NCBI GenBank assembly: GCA_964444665.1
Contig: CAYUIE010000012.1
Coordinates: 1-64,000, forward strand
Direction of reading: 5' to 3'
Source: CAYZTY01 sp964444665
Lineage (GTDB): Bacteria > Planctomycetota > Phycisphaerae > Sedimentisphaerales > CAYZTY01
Length of the DNA: 64,000 nucleotides
Below, piece by piece: positions 42,643-52,197 of the stretch. The position numbers and the translations under genes are program-made. Each line of letters begins with the position of its first letter. The stretch's first letter is position 1. Below the pieces are notes generated by a model that was not told where the DNA came from, searched no databases, and worked only from the letters and a program-made list of their open reading frames with translations.

Positions 42643-43437
42643 TTACCAGTTCTGCTCATTCATATCGAAAGGAAGCGGCGGGGATGGCGTAACAGGGGAT
42701 TCCGCAGGTTCGGCCCGGGTTTGCAGGTCAAACTGTTTGTCGCCGGACGGTGCGTCAGAAGCCGATTCTATGAAGTAAACGCTTTCGGCGTATTCTTCCA
42801 TTGTATCAAGACGTTCCCGGGCCTGATGCACAAAAACAGTGCCCTGGTAGTCAGGATTGTCGATGATTTCCCGATAGATACTGCGTGCCTTGGCAGAATC
42901 GCCCAGCTCTTCAGCACACAGACCAAGACCGAGTTTAGCCATAGCCTTCAGCGCTACACTGTCTTGTTCCATTTCGAGAGCTTTTTCATAAGACTTGACG
43001 GCCTGGTTTATCTGGACTCTGGCTGCCGAAGGCTCAAGTGACTTGGTTCTGTAATGCAGATCAGCCCGTAAGGCCTCGGCGCGTTTATTGAGAGCCAAAG
43101 CCGCACAGGCAGAATCGTCTGTACGACGCGAAAGGGAATCAAGAGCATCTGCGTTTATGAGAAGATAATTCGAATAGTCCATTCCCTGGTGCATTCCCAC
43201 AATCGCGTCGACTTTACTTTGTGCAACCCGCGAGGAAAGCTCGGTCAGTTCAATACGCTGCATTGCAAGCTCAAGGCGCTTACGGTACAACTTGAAATAC
43301 GCCGCTACAGCGACGATAATTACAACGACTGTTACATAAATAATCACTTTGTAGTTTTCTCGCCAGAATTTGGGAAATTGGTTGAGCCACTCGGCCAATT
43401 CATTGGTCTTCAAATCGTGACGACGTTCGGATTTCAT
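42643..43437 (-). CDS. Membrane-anchored TPR protein (YfgM-like layout)
   Basis: A 264-residue protein with a cytoplasmic N-terminus, one transmembrane helix at about residues 30-48 (VIIYVTVVVIIVAVAAYF), then a coiled region and TPR-like helices (SYEKALEMEQDSVALKAMAKL, AEELGDSAKARSIYREII). The C-terminal 40 residues are Pro/Ser-rich. The arrangement recalls YfgM/BamB-associated or Tol-linked periplasmic TPR proteins, but the name is not certain. It is divergent from the S55 peptidase gene and shares a promoter region with it. Confidence 0.65.
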   Translation of the reverse strand: MKSERRHDLKTNELAEWLNQFPKFWRENYKVIIYVTVVVIIVAVAAYFKLYRKRLELAMQRIELTELSSRVAQSKVDAIVGMHQGMDYSNYLLINADALDSLSRRTDDSACAALALNKRAEALRADLHYRTKSLEPSAARVQINQAVKSYEKALEMEQDSVALKAMAKLGLGLCAEELGDSAKARSIYREIIDNPDYQGTVFVHQARERLDTMEEYAESVYFIESASDAPSGDKQFDLQTRAEPAESPVTPSPPLPFDMNEQNW

Positions 43438-43476
43438 TTCACACCTCTCTAACCAACAACCTGAATATATAACAAG

Positions 43477-43528
43477 ATTATAGAAAGTTTTCTTTTATCT
43501 TGCAATAAGTCTTTAGTAAGGTTAAAAT
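43477..43528. promoter_or_regulatory. Divergent promoters sharing one palindromic -35 hexamer
   Basis: TTGCAA (43500-43505) is its own reverse complement. On the plus strand it is followed by 17 bp and -10 TAAAAT (43523-43528), driving the S55 peptidase gene. On the minus strand it is followed by 17 bp and -10 TATAAT (43482-43477), driving the TPR-rluD genes. The two polymerase sites therefore cannot be occupied together. Confidence 0.55.
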
Positions 43529-43583
43529 TTTCGCTTTATAGCTGATTTTGCCTCACAAATCGGCCAAATCGAAGGAACAGCTG

Positions 43584-45410
43584 ATGTTGAATGTGTGCGC
43601 CAATCTGGACATCAAGAAACCTGTCTTGTTGTCGCTGTTGATTTATGGACTGTGCTTCGCTTCCGATAAGCAACTGGACAAGAGCAAATATATCAGCATA
43701 GATGAAATCCGGCCCGGAATGAAAGCTTATTGCCGGACGGTTTACGATGGTACGAAAGTCGAAAAATTCGATATGGAAGTCGTCAGTGTGATGCGTGATT
43801 TTATACCAGGCCGAGATTTGATACTTATCAAGGGAACCGATGAGCGTTTGACCTATACCGGCCCCGTGGCCGGTTGCAGCGGCTCGCCAGTCTATATCAA
43901 TGAGCGTCTGGCCGGAGCGCTGGCGTTAGCAGTAGGATGGCCGTTCAGCAAAGACGCTCTTTACGGCGCAACACCGATTGAAGAGATGCTGGCGGTAACC
44001 GATACCTATGGCACAAGTTCCAGCGGCAATGAAGATAGGGACCATCGCCCAGCCTTAGCGTTCGATTTTTCAAAACCGCTTGACCTGGCCGAAATTGACA
44101 AACTGCTGCGGGCAGAATATAGCAGCAGTTTCAACGAACCGGCAGGTTTCGCCTGGCTTCCGGTACCGTTAATTACGTCACTGCCGGGGCATGTTACCGA
44201 ACAGCTTGCGGATTACATTGAGCCATTCGGCCTGATGGCGGTGGCGGGTGTATCAGGCGGCGGCGCAACCGAGTCAATCGAAGAAATAAAACTTGCCCCG
44301 GGAGCTTCGCTGGCGGTACCTCTAAGTATCGGTGACATTAAGATAACCGCTATGGGCACCGTGACCGAAGTTATTGACGAGAAGCTCTACGGCTTAGGGC
44401 ACGGCTTTCTGGGTTATGGGCCTGTTGATTTACCTTTGGCCACGGGTTACATAAACACCGTTGTCGCCAGCAACTATCGCTCATTCAAGCTTGGTGACGC
44501 TATGAAGATAGTTGGTGCGTTAAAAAGCGATGAGGCCACCGGTGTATACGGAGAAATTGGAGCGAAGGCAGAAATGATACCGGTAAGGCTGAGCATAGAG
44601 CGCTACAATGACCAGCGGCGGATTCTGAATTGCCGGTTAGCGAACAACATAAAACTGACTCCGTTATTAGTCCGCATGATACTGAGAGGCACAGCCCTTA
44701 TGAAGGGCTCCCTGCCACCCGACCACCTGATGGAATATAAGATGGCTATCAAGATTGAAGGGCAAAAGGATATTACTTTTGAGAACCTTTCCACGGCAAA
44801 AGGCCTGAACGAACTGCTTGTCGAATGCGTCGTGCCGGTTGGATTACTATTAAACAATCCCTTCCAAAGAGCCCGAATACAGGACATCGATGTTGATATT
44901 CGCATAGTGGATAAGAATATTCTGGCCCGCATATGGTCCGTCGATCTGTCGGAGACTCACGTAAAGGCAGGCGAGACTGTGGAAGTGTCGGTAATTACCG
45001 AATCATTTTTGGCACAGAAAAAAAGATACACTTTCGACTTTAAGATACCCCAAAGCGTGGAGCCGGGCCAGTATAATTTGATAATAGGAGGTGCATCGGC
45101 ATACGAGGGATTTCTCAAGACTGCGGCACCATACAGACTAATAATCCGAAACCTGCCGAGTATAATTGAGGTGCTGAATGATGTTCTCAATATTCGCCGG
45201 GACAAACTATATTCATTTTTGGCGCTGCCGGCGGCCGGCGTGACAATAGAAGATGCAATCCTTCCGGACCTGCCGACAAGCAAGGCCCTGGTGCTTCAGG
45301 ATACAAAAAGAACACTTAAACTGATGCCGTACACGCCGTGGATTGAGAAGCAAATGGATCTCGGTACAGTAATTATCGATAAAGAAGTCGTTAGAATCAC
45401 CGTCGAATAG
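43584..45410 (+). CDS. SpoIVB-type (S55) peptidase-domain exported protein
   Basis: A 608-residue exported protein from the ATG at 43584, chosen because GAAGGA lies 7 bp upstream; a TTG 36 bp earlier is weaker. The signal peptide contains PVLLSLLIYGLCFA. The S55 peptidase core has AYCRTVYDG then VAGCSGSPVYINERLAGAL with the catalytic Ser in SGSP, and later LYGLGHGFLGYGPVDLPLATG. Serine peptidases of this type process envelope or sporulation factors; the substrate is unknown. It is followed 33 bp on by a propeller protein and then fumarase. Confidence 0.8.
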   Translation: MLNVCANLDIKKPVLLSLLIYGLCFASDKQLDKSKYISIDEIRPGMKAYCRTVYDGTKVEKFDMEVVSVMRDFIPGRDLILIKGTDERLTYTGPVAGCSGSPVYINERLAGALALAVGWPFSKDALYGATPIEEMLAVTDTYGTSSSGNEDRDHRPALAFDFSKPLDLAEIDKLLRAEYSSSFNEPAGFAWLPVPLITSLPGHVTEQLADYIEPFGLMAVAGVSGGGATESIEEIKLAPGASLAVPLSIGDIKITAMGTVTEVIDEKLYGLGHGFLGYGPVDLPLATGYINTVVASNYRSFKLGDAMKIVGALKSDEATGVYGEIGAKAEMIPVRLSIERYNDQRRILNCRLANNIKLTPLLVRMILRGTALMKGSLPPDHLMEYKMAIKIEGQKDITFENLSTAKGLNELLVECVVPVGLLLNNPFQRARIQDIDVDIRIVDKNILARIWSVDLSETHVKAGETVEVSVITESFLAQKKRYTFDFKIPQSVEPGQYNLIIGGASAYEGFLKTAAPYRLIIRNLPSIIEVLNDVLNIRRDKLYSFLALPAAGVTIEDAILPDLPTSKALVLQDTKRTLKLMPYTPWIEKQMDLGTVIIDKEVVRITVE

Positions 45411-45443
45411 TATCAGCCGAGTTTTGTTTGGGAGATACGTCTG

Positions 45444-47738
45444 ATGAAAAAGCCGAGATACTACGGCATAACTATACCGGCAATTCTTGTACTAACGGTT
45501 TTGAGCTTAAACAGCGCAGCGGTCACCAGCAAGGTTACCCGTCATTCAACACAGGCCGAGTTTAGTGAGGGCGAGACCGAGAACATCATAATTGACTCAC
45601 GGGGAACAATCAGACTGGGAAGAGCATGGCAGGTTCTGGCAGACCAGCTCGAAGACGTTTGGGCGGTCAACTGCATGGTAGAGGTTGATGGCTCAATCTT
45701 TCTGGGAACAAGCCCCAACGGCTTTATCTTCCAATACAGCAAAGGCAAGTTGACAAGAATTTACCCCCTCGAGTCCTCGACGATGCTCGGGGCAGACCCC
45801 ATTGACGAAAACGATATTCCTAATACGCAGCCGGAAGAGCAAGGCGACGTTAACGTCCCGGAAGAGGCGGAAACGGTTACAAAAGACCGGCACGTTTCCA
45901 ACGAGCACATCTTCGCAATGGCAAAGGACCGATGGGGTAAAGTCCTTGCCGGCCTGAGCGGCGAGAAGTGCGGATTGCTGCGATTCAATAAAAACAAAGC
46001 AAAGATGATATTCGAGCCGAACGACGCCCAATATATCTTTGCAATCGTGGTTGATAAGAAGGGCAATATCTATCTGGGCACAGGACCGGAAGGCAAAATC
46101 TATCGGCTGAACTCCAAAGGCAGGAATCCACAGATAATTTACGAAAGTAAAGAAAAAAACATACTTTCACTGGCAATCGGCAATGACGGCTTTATTTATG
46201 CGGGCAGCGACGGACGAGGACTCGTGTACAAAATAAATCCGAAGAATAACAAAGCCAGCGTCTTATACGACACCGACGAGGATGAAGTGGCGGCACTACT
46301 ATTTAACAGTAAGGGTAAACTTTACGCAGCAGGAACATCGGCAAAGGTTGTAAAATCCAGAAGCGTTTCAAAACAGACACCACTTACAGCCGGTCGGCCC
46401 GAGGCAGAAACCAAAAAAGAAGAGAAAAAAACGGCCAAGACAAACGAAGGCGGATTGAAATTGAAAGTTGCCAACATACAGGAAAAAGATGCCAAGCAAA
46501 AACCGAGCAAAAAGAAAGCTGCGAAAAGAGGTGCTGTGCCGGGTGCCGACAGTCATATTTACAGGATAGACGAAAAGGGCTTTGTAACCGACATTTTCCA
46601 GGAAAAGATTGTACTATTTACGCTGGCATCACAGGAAGACCAATTACTGGCGGCAACGGGCAACTGGGCGCAGCTTTTTGCCATCAATCCGGAAACCGAA
46701 CAAGAAAGCATCATCTACGAGGATGAGCAGGCCTCTCAGGTTACGGCGGTAACTGTGCTGGGTGATGAAGTATATCTTGGTACGGCAAACCCGGCAAAGC
46801 TTATCAAGCTGACAAATACGTATGCCCGGGAAGGGATTTACAGCTCGGACTTAGTTGATGCCGGCCAGCCGGCGGCATGGGGCAAACTGCAAACAGAGGC
46901 GGACATACCGGCCGATACAAGTGTGCTGATTTCAAGCCGCAGCGGTAACGTAAAAGACGTAAACGACCCGACCTTTTCCCCCTGGACAGAGGCGATTGAA
47001 ATCACAGAGCCGATACAGCTTTTCTGCCCTCTGGGCAGGTTCTGCCAATACAGACTCACGTTAAAAAGCAATTCCGGCCAGACCTCACCTGTTATCAGAG
47101 AAGTGGCTGTGGCACATACTGTACCAAATCTGGCTCCGAAGGTCGAATCTGTCAATGTAACCCCAACGACGGCAAAAGAAAAAACAAGCACTTTCAAAAT
47201 CAGCTATAAAGCAAAAGATGAAAACAATGACAAGCTGGTTTACAAAATAGACTTCAGGAAGATTCCACGAGAAAGGTGGATTGAGCTTGAGGACGAGTTA
47301 GAACCGGATACTTTCGAGTGGGACACCAAAACCGTTGAAGACGGGCGATACGAAATCAGAGTTACGGCAGGTGACGAACGGGATAATACCGCAGCAACGA
47401 AACTGGCCGGGACACGAATAAGCGACCCGGCAATCGTTGACAACACGCCGCCTGTGATTACGGAATACGTAATTTCTACAAAGAAAAATACCGTAGTAAT
47501 TCGGCTGCAGATAACAGACCAGCTCAGCGCTATCGGGGACGTGAAATACACAATCGACAGCAATGCGGACTGGAAGGGCTGCCTGCCTGAGGATTCGATT
47601 TACGATACGACGAAGGAAGACTTCACAATTCTAATTGAAGAACTGTCAATCGGCGAACACGTCATCGCACTACAAATCAGCGACGCGGTGAAAAATACCG
47701 CTTATAAAACTTTCGATGTGACGGTGAGGCAAGATTAG
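45444..47738 (+). CDS. Exported beta-propeller protein with a Lys-rich insert
   Basis: A 764-residue exported protein. After a signal peptide (IPAILVLTVLSLNSAA) come propeller blades with repeated YLGTGPEGKIYRL, YAGSDGRGLVYKI and YLGTANPAKLIKL motifs. At residues about 300-365 a Lys/Glu-rich low-complexity insert interrupts the blades (about 20 Lys). Residues about 560 onward look like Ig/fibronectin-type modules (LAPKVESVNVTP, DNTPPVITEYVISTK). A scaffold role on the cell surface or in the periplasm is likely; no enzyme motif is seen. GGGAG precedes the ATG and fumA starts 4 bp after its stop. Confidence 0.7.
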   Translation: MKKPRYYGITIPAILVLTVLSLNSAAVTSKVTRHSTQAEFSEGETENIIIDSRGTIRLGRAWQVLADQLEDVWAVNCMVEVDGSIFLGTSPNGFIFQYSKGKLTRIYPLESSTMLGADPIDENDIPNTQPEEQGDVNVPEEAETVTKDRHVSNEHIFAMAKDRWGKVLAGLSGEKCGLLRFNKNKAKMIFEPNDAQYIFAIVVDKKGNIYLGTGPEGKIYRLNSKGRNPQIIYESKEKNILSLAIGNDGFIYAGSDGRGLVYKINPKNNKASVLYDTDEDEVAALLFNSKGKLYAAGTSAKVVKSRSVSKQTPLTAGRPEAETKKEEKKTAKTNEGGLKLKVANIQEKDAKQKPSKKKAAKRGAVPGADSHIYRIDEKGFVTDIFQEKIVLFTLASQEDQLLAATGNWAQLFAINPETEQESIIYEDEQASQVTAVTVLGDEVYLGTANPAKLIKLTNTYAREGIYSSDLVDAGQPAAWGKLQTEADIPADTSVLISSRSGNVKDVNDPTFSPWTEAIEITEPIQLFCPLGRFCQYRLTLKSNSGQTSPVIREVAVAHTVPNLAPKVESVNVTPTTAKEKTSTFKISYKAKDENNDKLVYKIDFRKIPRERWIELEDELEPDTFEWDTKTVEDGRYEIRVTAGDERDNTAATKLAGTRISDPAIVDNTPPVITEYVISTKKNTVVIRLQITDQLSAIGDVKYTIDSNADWKGCLPEDSIYDTTKEDFTILIEELSIGEHVIALQISDAVKNTAYKTFDVTVRQD

Positions 47739-47742
47739 GCCT

Positions 47743-48606
47743 ATGCGCTCGGTAAGCTTCGAAGATGTTGCAAGAACGGCGGAGGAGCTTTGTATATCGG
47801 CAGCACACGAACTGCCGCAGGACGTTCTGGATGCATTGAAAGACGCTGCACGCAGAGAATCTAACCGACGAGCAGCGGAAATTTTAAAACAACTCCTTGA
47901 AAATTCACGTATCGCAAAAGAGCAGCGAATACCACTTTGCCAGGATACGGGTCTGGCCGTGGTTTTTGTAGAGCAGGGGGCCGACGTAAGAGTCGAACCG
48001 GTCGAAGATAATCCGGATGGAACAATTATTGACGCGATTAACGCCGGTGTGGCAAGAGGTTACCAGAAGGGACTTTTGCGAAAAAGCTTAGTCGCTGAGC
48101 CTTTGGAGAAGCGTATAAACACAGGTACAAACACGCCGGCGATAATTCATTACAATGTTGTTGCGGGCCAGAAAATCAAGATAACGGTTATGACCAAAGG
48201 CGGGGGATGCGAAAACAAAAGCCAATTCAAAATGTTTAGGCCGACCGCCGGGAGAGATGAGATAATCGATTGGGTCGTCAATAGCGTTGCCCAGGCCGGG
48301 GCCGACGCCTGCCCGCCGTTTATAGTGGGGGTAGGCCTCGGAGGAGATTTTGAACTGTGTTGTATGTTAAGCAAAAAAGCATTGCTGCGTGAGATAGGCA
48401 CAAGCCACAAAGAAAGATTCTACAGCCAGCTTGAAAAGGACCTGCTGCAAAAAATTAACGCGCTCGGCCTTGGGCCTCAAGGCCTTGGAGGCGACACGAC
48501 AGCACTGGCTGTTCATATTGAAACGGCCGGCTGTCACATCGCGTCATTGCCGGTGGCGGTAAATATCGAGTGCCACTCCCACCGGCATAAAAGCGCCATC
48601 ATTTAG
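47743..48606 (+). CDS. fumA: Class I fumarate hydratase, alpha subunit
   Basis: An iron-sulfur enzyme subunit interconverting fumarate and malate. The 287-residue length matches the separate alpha subunit. Cluster-ligand cysteines are in IPLCQDTGLAVVF, KGGGCENKSQFKM and ADACPPFIVGVGLGG. It starts 4 bp after the propeller gene. The beta subunit, normally directly downstream, is absent: the next gene is ksgA on the opposite strand. A tartrate dehydratase alpha-type role is an alternative. Confidence 0.9.
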   Translation: MRSVSFEDVARTAEELCISAAHELPQDVLDALKDAARRESNRRAAEILKQLLENSRIAKEQRIPLCQDTGLAVVFVEQGADVRVEPVEDNPDGTIIDAINAGVARGYQKGLLRKSLVAEPLEKRINTGTNTPAIIHYNVVAGQKIKITVMTKGGGCENKSQFKMFRPTAGRDEIIDWVVNSVAQAGADACPPFIVGVGLGGDFELCCMLSKKALLREIGTSHKERFYSQLEKDLLQKINALGLGPQGLGGDTTALAVHIETAGCHIASLPVAVNIECHSHRHKSAII

Positions 48607-48645
48607 CTTCGAAAAATTTACTTGCGGGGTTACTACGGATTTTCC

Positions 48646-49530
48646 TCAGTCCAGCAATTCATAACAGTTATTGGCTATCGCTATAAACTCTTCCGCGGAA
48701 AGCTCATCCGGCCGACGTGCAGAGTTAATACAGGCCCGCTCAAAGATATCGGGCCAGTTTTTCACCGAGGCCAATAGGCCAACTGCAAATTTTGTGCAGG
48801 CTTTTAGCATCTTTCGGCGGTGGCCCATAAACAAACTCACAACCCGGCGAAAAAGCTCGAGATTATGAATTCGGTTCAGTTTTTCATCCATCCGGTGGAA
48901 GCTTACCATTGCTGATTCAACCTGCGGCCGAGGCCAAAAGACACTTGGACTTAGCAGTCGAATAGTTTTAACCTCGCCTGCCGCGGCCATAATAATACTC
49001 AGTATGCCGTAATCCTCGCAGCCCGGCGAAGCGGCCATTCGCTGTGCCACTTCTTTCTGGACCGTAACATACATATCCTCGACAACCACCGGCCCGGTAA
49101 TCAGATTTACCATCACCACCGCTGCCGCGCTGTAAGGCAAATTCGCGACCAGCATAATCCTGCTGTGAGCCTCTTCACCACCGGATCTCAAGGCCTCGGC
49201 CACATCGTGGTTGATAGCATTTTTGCTTTCAAGCACGTCGGCGTTTATGATTCGAACATTGGCGGCCTCGGCGAGCTGCACTTTGGCGATTTGTGCAAGC
49301 GCTCTGTCCATCTCGACGGCTACGACCTTGCCTGCTCTGCAGGCCAGCTCTTCCGTCAAGGAACCCGTGCCGCAGCCCACTTCCAGGACAATGTCATCGC
49401 TGTGAATGTGGGCCGAGTCGACAAGTAAGCGCATAAGATTCAAATCTATAAGGAAATGCTGGCCCAATCGCTTATTCGGCTTAATGCCTGCCGAGTCAAG
49501 GAAGCTCTTAATTTGCTGCTTTGTCTGCAT
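48646..49530 (-). CDS. ksgA: 16S rRNA dimethyladenosine transferase
   Basis: Dimethylates two adjacent adenines near the 3' end of 16S rRNA. The 294-residue protein starts at the ATG that shares one base with the preceding TAA, and contains KPNKRLGQHFLID, VLEVGCGTGSLTEEL and VANLPYSAAAVVMVN (the NLPY catalytic motif), all standard. It is the last gene of a run ribE-pdxA-methyltransferase-ksgA; linkage of pdxA and ksgA is also known from enterobacteria. Confidence 0.95.
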   Translation of the reverse strand: MQTKQQIKSFLDSAGIKPNKRLGQHFLIDLNLMRLLVDSAHIHSDDIVLEVGCGTGSLTEELACRAGKVVAVEMDRALAQIAKVQLAEAANVRIINADVLESKNAINHDVAEALRSGGEEAHSRIMLVANLPYSAAAVVMVNLITGPVVVEDMYVTVQKEVAQRMAASPGCEDYGILSIIMAAAGEVKTIRLLSPSVFWPRPQVESAMVSFHRMDEKLNRIHNLELFRRVVSLFMGHRRKMLKACTKFAVGLLASVKNWPDIFERACINSARRPDELSAEEFIAIANNCYELLD

Positions 49531-50414
49531 TACACTTCGCCCAGCATATCGGCTATCGCCCGAATGTGGTCCGGCGTTGTTCCGCAACATCCGCCTACAA
49601 GTTGTGCACCGGCACGTAAGCACTCACGAATACCCTGGGCAAATGCTGCCGGGGCCATATCGAATACAGTCAGACCATCATGTAACCTAGGCTTGCCGGC
49701 ATTAGGCTGCGCTAAAACAGGCAGGTTTGTTGCCGAACGAATCAGAGAGATAACCACCGCCATTTGGGCAAGGTCAATATCACCACAATTGGCGCCAATC
49801 ACGTCGGCACCTCCATCCGTAAGTTTTTCAGCGCACTCTGAGGCACGATTTCCCATTATGGTCCGTGCGCCATTGGCCTGTGTTGCGAATGCAATCGATA
49901 CAATAACAGGAAGTGAGAATTTATCCTTGCAGGCCCGAAGAGCACACAGGGCCTCGCGTAAATCGAAGATTGTTTCAATTATAAAACCATCCACACCGGC
50001 CTCGGCCAGGACCTCCGCCTGCTCCCTGAATGCATCATAGAAGCATTCCTCGCTGTAATCACCATACGGCTCAAGTAGCTGACCTGTCGAGCTGATATCG
50101 CCCAGCACATATTGAGCTTTGCCGGCGGCCTGCCTTACTAATTCAGCACCGGCTCTATTTACCTCTCGCACATCCACATCAACATTGTGCGTTTGGATAT
50201 AAACACGATTCATTGTCAGCGTATTAGTGGTAAGAATATGACATCCGCACGCTGCGTATTCTTTGTGGATTTCCAGCACCGCTTGTGGTGCGTCAAGGTT
50301 GTTCCGGGCGCGCATCATTAAACCGCGTTTATCTAACGTTGTTCCCATAGCCCCATCAAGCAGAATCGGCCTTTGGCTTTGGAGAAGCTCTTTGAATTCC
50401 ACAATTATCTCCAA
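49530..50414 (-). CDS. Homocysteine S-methyltransferase-family protein
   Basis: A 294-residue TIM-barrel enzyme. LLDGAMGTTLDKRG opens the fold, and zinc cysteines are seen as IGANCGD near residue 208 and LVGGCCGTTPDHI at 270-282. Such proteins transfer a methyl group to homocysteine to make methionine or act as the N-terminal half of cobalamin-dependent MetH. Standing alone here, it would need an S-methylmethionine, betaine or cobalamin-partner donor, which is not in the window. It is coupled by one shared base to ksgA. Confidence 0.88.
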   Translation of the reverse strand: MEIIVEFKELLQSQRPILLDGAMGTTLDKRGLMMRARNNLDAPQAVLEIHKEYAACGCHILTTNTLTMNRVYIQTHNVDVDVREVNRAGAELVRQAAGKAQYVLGDISSTGQLLEPYGDYSEECFYDAFREQAEVLAEAGVDGFIIETIFDLREALCALRACKDKFSLPVIVSIAFATQANGARTIMGNRASECAEKLTDGGADVIGANCGDIDLAQMAVVISLIRSATNLPVLAQPNAGKPRLHDGLTVFDMAPAAFAQGIRECLRAGAQLVGGCCGTTPDHIRAIADMLGEV

Positions 50415-50427
50415 AATAGAAACCTAA

Positions 50428-50468
50428 TAATAAGTCCCGGGTAGAACCCCGACAAGTCGGGATTTATT
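50428..50468 (-). terminator. Hairpin between pdxA and the methyltransferase gene
   Basis: An inner palindrome CCCGACAAGTCGGG (50448-50461) lies inside a longer imperfect stem AATAAGTCCC (50429-50438) with GGGATTTATT (50459-50468). It sits in the 57-bp gap within the minus-strand operon. It may attenuate transcription or be a dispersed repeat. Confidence 0.35.
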
Positions 50469-50471
50469 CTG

Positions 50472-51539
50472 TCACGAATTACGAGACGCGAGGTTATGAG
50501 TAAGCTGGTAGGTCTTCTTTGTTCGGGCCATATTTATTGCCAGCCTTATCGCAGCCTTCATACTGGAGGGATTTGCGATATTACTTCCCGCGATATCATA
50601 AGCCGTACCGTGCGCGGGGGAAGTCCGGATTATAGGTATGCCGATTGTAACATTGACCGCCTCTTCAAAGGCCAATAGCTTCACAGGTATCATACCCTGG
50701 TCATGATACATTGCTACTACACCGTCGAACCGTCCTCGGGCCGCTTGGAGAAAGAGGGTATCGGCAGGATATGGGCCGCTGCAGTTTATACCTACTTCCT
50801 GAGCCATCAAAATGGCCGGGGCAATTATGCGTTTCTCTTCATCACCGAACTGTCCATCCTCGCCGGCATGAGGATTCAAGGCGGCCACGCCAATGGAAGG
50901 ATTGTTAATGGCAAAATACTCCTTCAGAGCCGTGTTGAGCAAATCGATTGGCTCAAAGACACGCCCGATAGTAAACTTATGACGCAGATTAAACAAGCCC
51001 TCATGAATGGTTGCCAGTGCCAGTTTAATCGGCCCTGCCACGAACATCATCACTTTTCGCAGTGACTTACAGCGAGCGGCGAGCATTTCGGTATGGCCGG
51101 GCCACTTGACACCGGCCAGCTTCCAGCTGGTCTTACTTATCGGTGCGGTAACTAACGCGTCGATGATGCCGCAGCGTGCGGCGCTCACGGCATCAAGGCA
51201 AAACCTCACAGAGGCCTGGCCGGCCACCTTGCTGGGCCCCTTAACCGTGATAGGCAAAGAATAATCATCATAATCCGCCACCATAACCTGGTGTGGATAA
51301 TCCCGGCTAAGCTTTTCATGTTGATGCCGGCCCCAACAAAGGTCCACTTCGGCCATATCGGCAGCGTAGGCAAACTGCTCATGCATTCCGAAGACGATGA
51401 ATTTAGCTTCTCTGCGAATCTGCCAGTCCGCAAGCGCCTTGACAATGACTTCAGGGCCGATGCCGGCAGGATCTCCCATTGTTATGCCGATTACCAACGG
51501 CTCGTCTGCCAGCTTATTGTTATTCTCTGCATTCATCAA
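50472..51539 (-). CDS. pdxA: 4-hydroxythreonine-4-phosphate dehydrogenase
   Basis: NAD-dependent enzyme of de novo pyridoxal phosphate synthesis. The 355-residue protein has ITMGDPAGIGPEVI near the start, WPGHTEMLA and, in order, ALNPHAGEDGQFG and YHDQGMIPVKLLAFEEAVN, the metal and substrate sites of PdxA. FIRTSPAHGTAYDIAG-like closing segments are present (IRTSPAHGTAYDIAGSN). It follows riboflavin synthase by 16 bp. Confidence 0.95.
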   Translation of the reverse strand: MMNAENNNKLADEPLVIGITMGDPAGIGPEVIVKALADWQIRREAKFIVFGMHEQFAYAADMAEVDLCWGRHQHEKLSRDYPHQVMVADYDDYSLPITVKGPSKVAGQASVRFCLDAVSAARCGIIDALVTAPISKTSWKLAGVKWPGHTEMLAARCKSLRKVMMFVAGPIKLALATIHEGLFNLRHKFTIGRVFEPIDLLNTALKEYFAINNPSIGVAALNPHAGEDGQFGDEEKRIIAPAILMAQEVGINCSGPYPADTLFLQAARGRFDGVVAMYHDQGMIPVKLLAFEEAVNVTIGIPIIRTSPAHGTAYDIAGSNIANPSSMKAAIRLAINMARTKKTYQLTHNLASRNS

Positions 51540-51555
51540 CTAATCCAGGAAAAAC

Positions 51556-52197
51556 CTAAAAACCCAGCTCTTTTAATTTTTCTACGGTTAAATTCTTTCT
51601 CCCGGGCAGTATTTTATCGAGCTGTTTTTTTATTATTTTGGCAATTATGTCTGTTTCAATGTTAATCCGGTCACCGGGTTTTGCCTTTCCAAGTGTTGTC
51701 TCTCGCAGTGTCACCGGTATCAGGGCCGCCGTGAAACCTTCATTATTAATATCAGCTACCGTCAAACTTACACCGTCAACCGCAACCGCGCCCTTTGGAA
51801 CGATTTCATCGAGCAGTTCAGAACACACGGCAAATCGCACGTCGGCAAAGTCGCCTCTTCTGTGAATCCAGCTTACCGTAGCGGTCCCATCTATATGACC
51901 CTGAACGATGTGGCCGCCGAATCTGCCGTCAGCTTTAAGGGCCGTCTCGACATTGACAAGGCTGCCGCTGCGAAGATTACTCAGCGCCGTTTTGTCCAGC
52001 GTTTCTTTACTTAGCTGGAATTCAGCCATGCTGTGATTACATTGCGCAACCGTAAGACAAGCGCCATTTATAGATATGCTGTCACCACACTTCACCTCCC
52101 GGCTCAATTCAGCCAATTCTACCTGGAGCAGCAAACCCCCGGTAATCGGGCGGGCCGCTTTTACCTTACAGACTGACTCTATAATACCGGTAAACAT
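51556..52197 (-). CDS. ribE: Riboflavin synthase alpha subunit
   Basis: Dismutates two lumazines to riboflavin. From the ATG at 52197 (MFTGIIE, the invariant family start; an ATG 15 bp upstream is not supported) the 213-residue protein has two homologous lumazine-binding domains, each with a SINGACLTV- or AVDGVSLTV-type motif. No other rib genes are adjacent and no FMN riboswitch was recognised in the 243-bp gap upstream. Confidence 0.95.
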   Translation of the reverse strand: MFTGIIESVCKVKAARPITGGLLLQVELAELSREVKCGDSISINGACLTVAQCNHSMAEFQLSKETLDKTALSNLRSGSLVNVETALKADGRFGGHIVQGHIDGTATVSWIHRRGDFADVRFAVCSELLDEIVPKGAVAVDGVSLTVADINNEGFTAALIPVTLRETTLGKAKPGDRINIETDIIAKIIKKQLDKILPGRKNLTVEKLKELGF

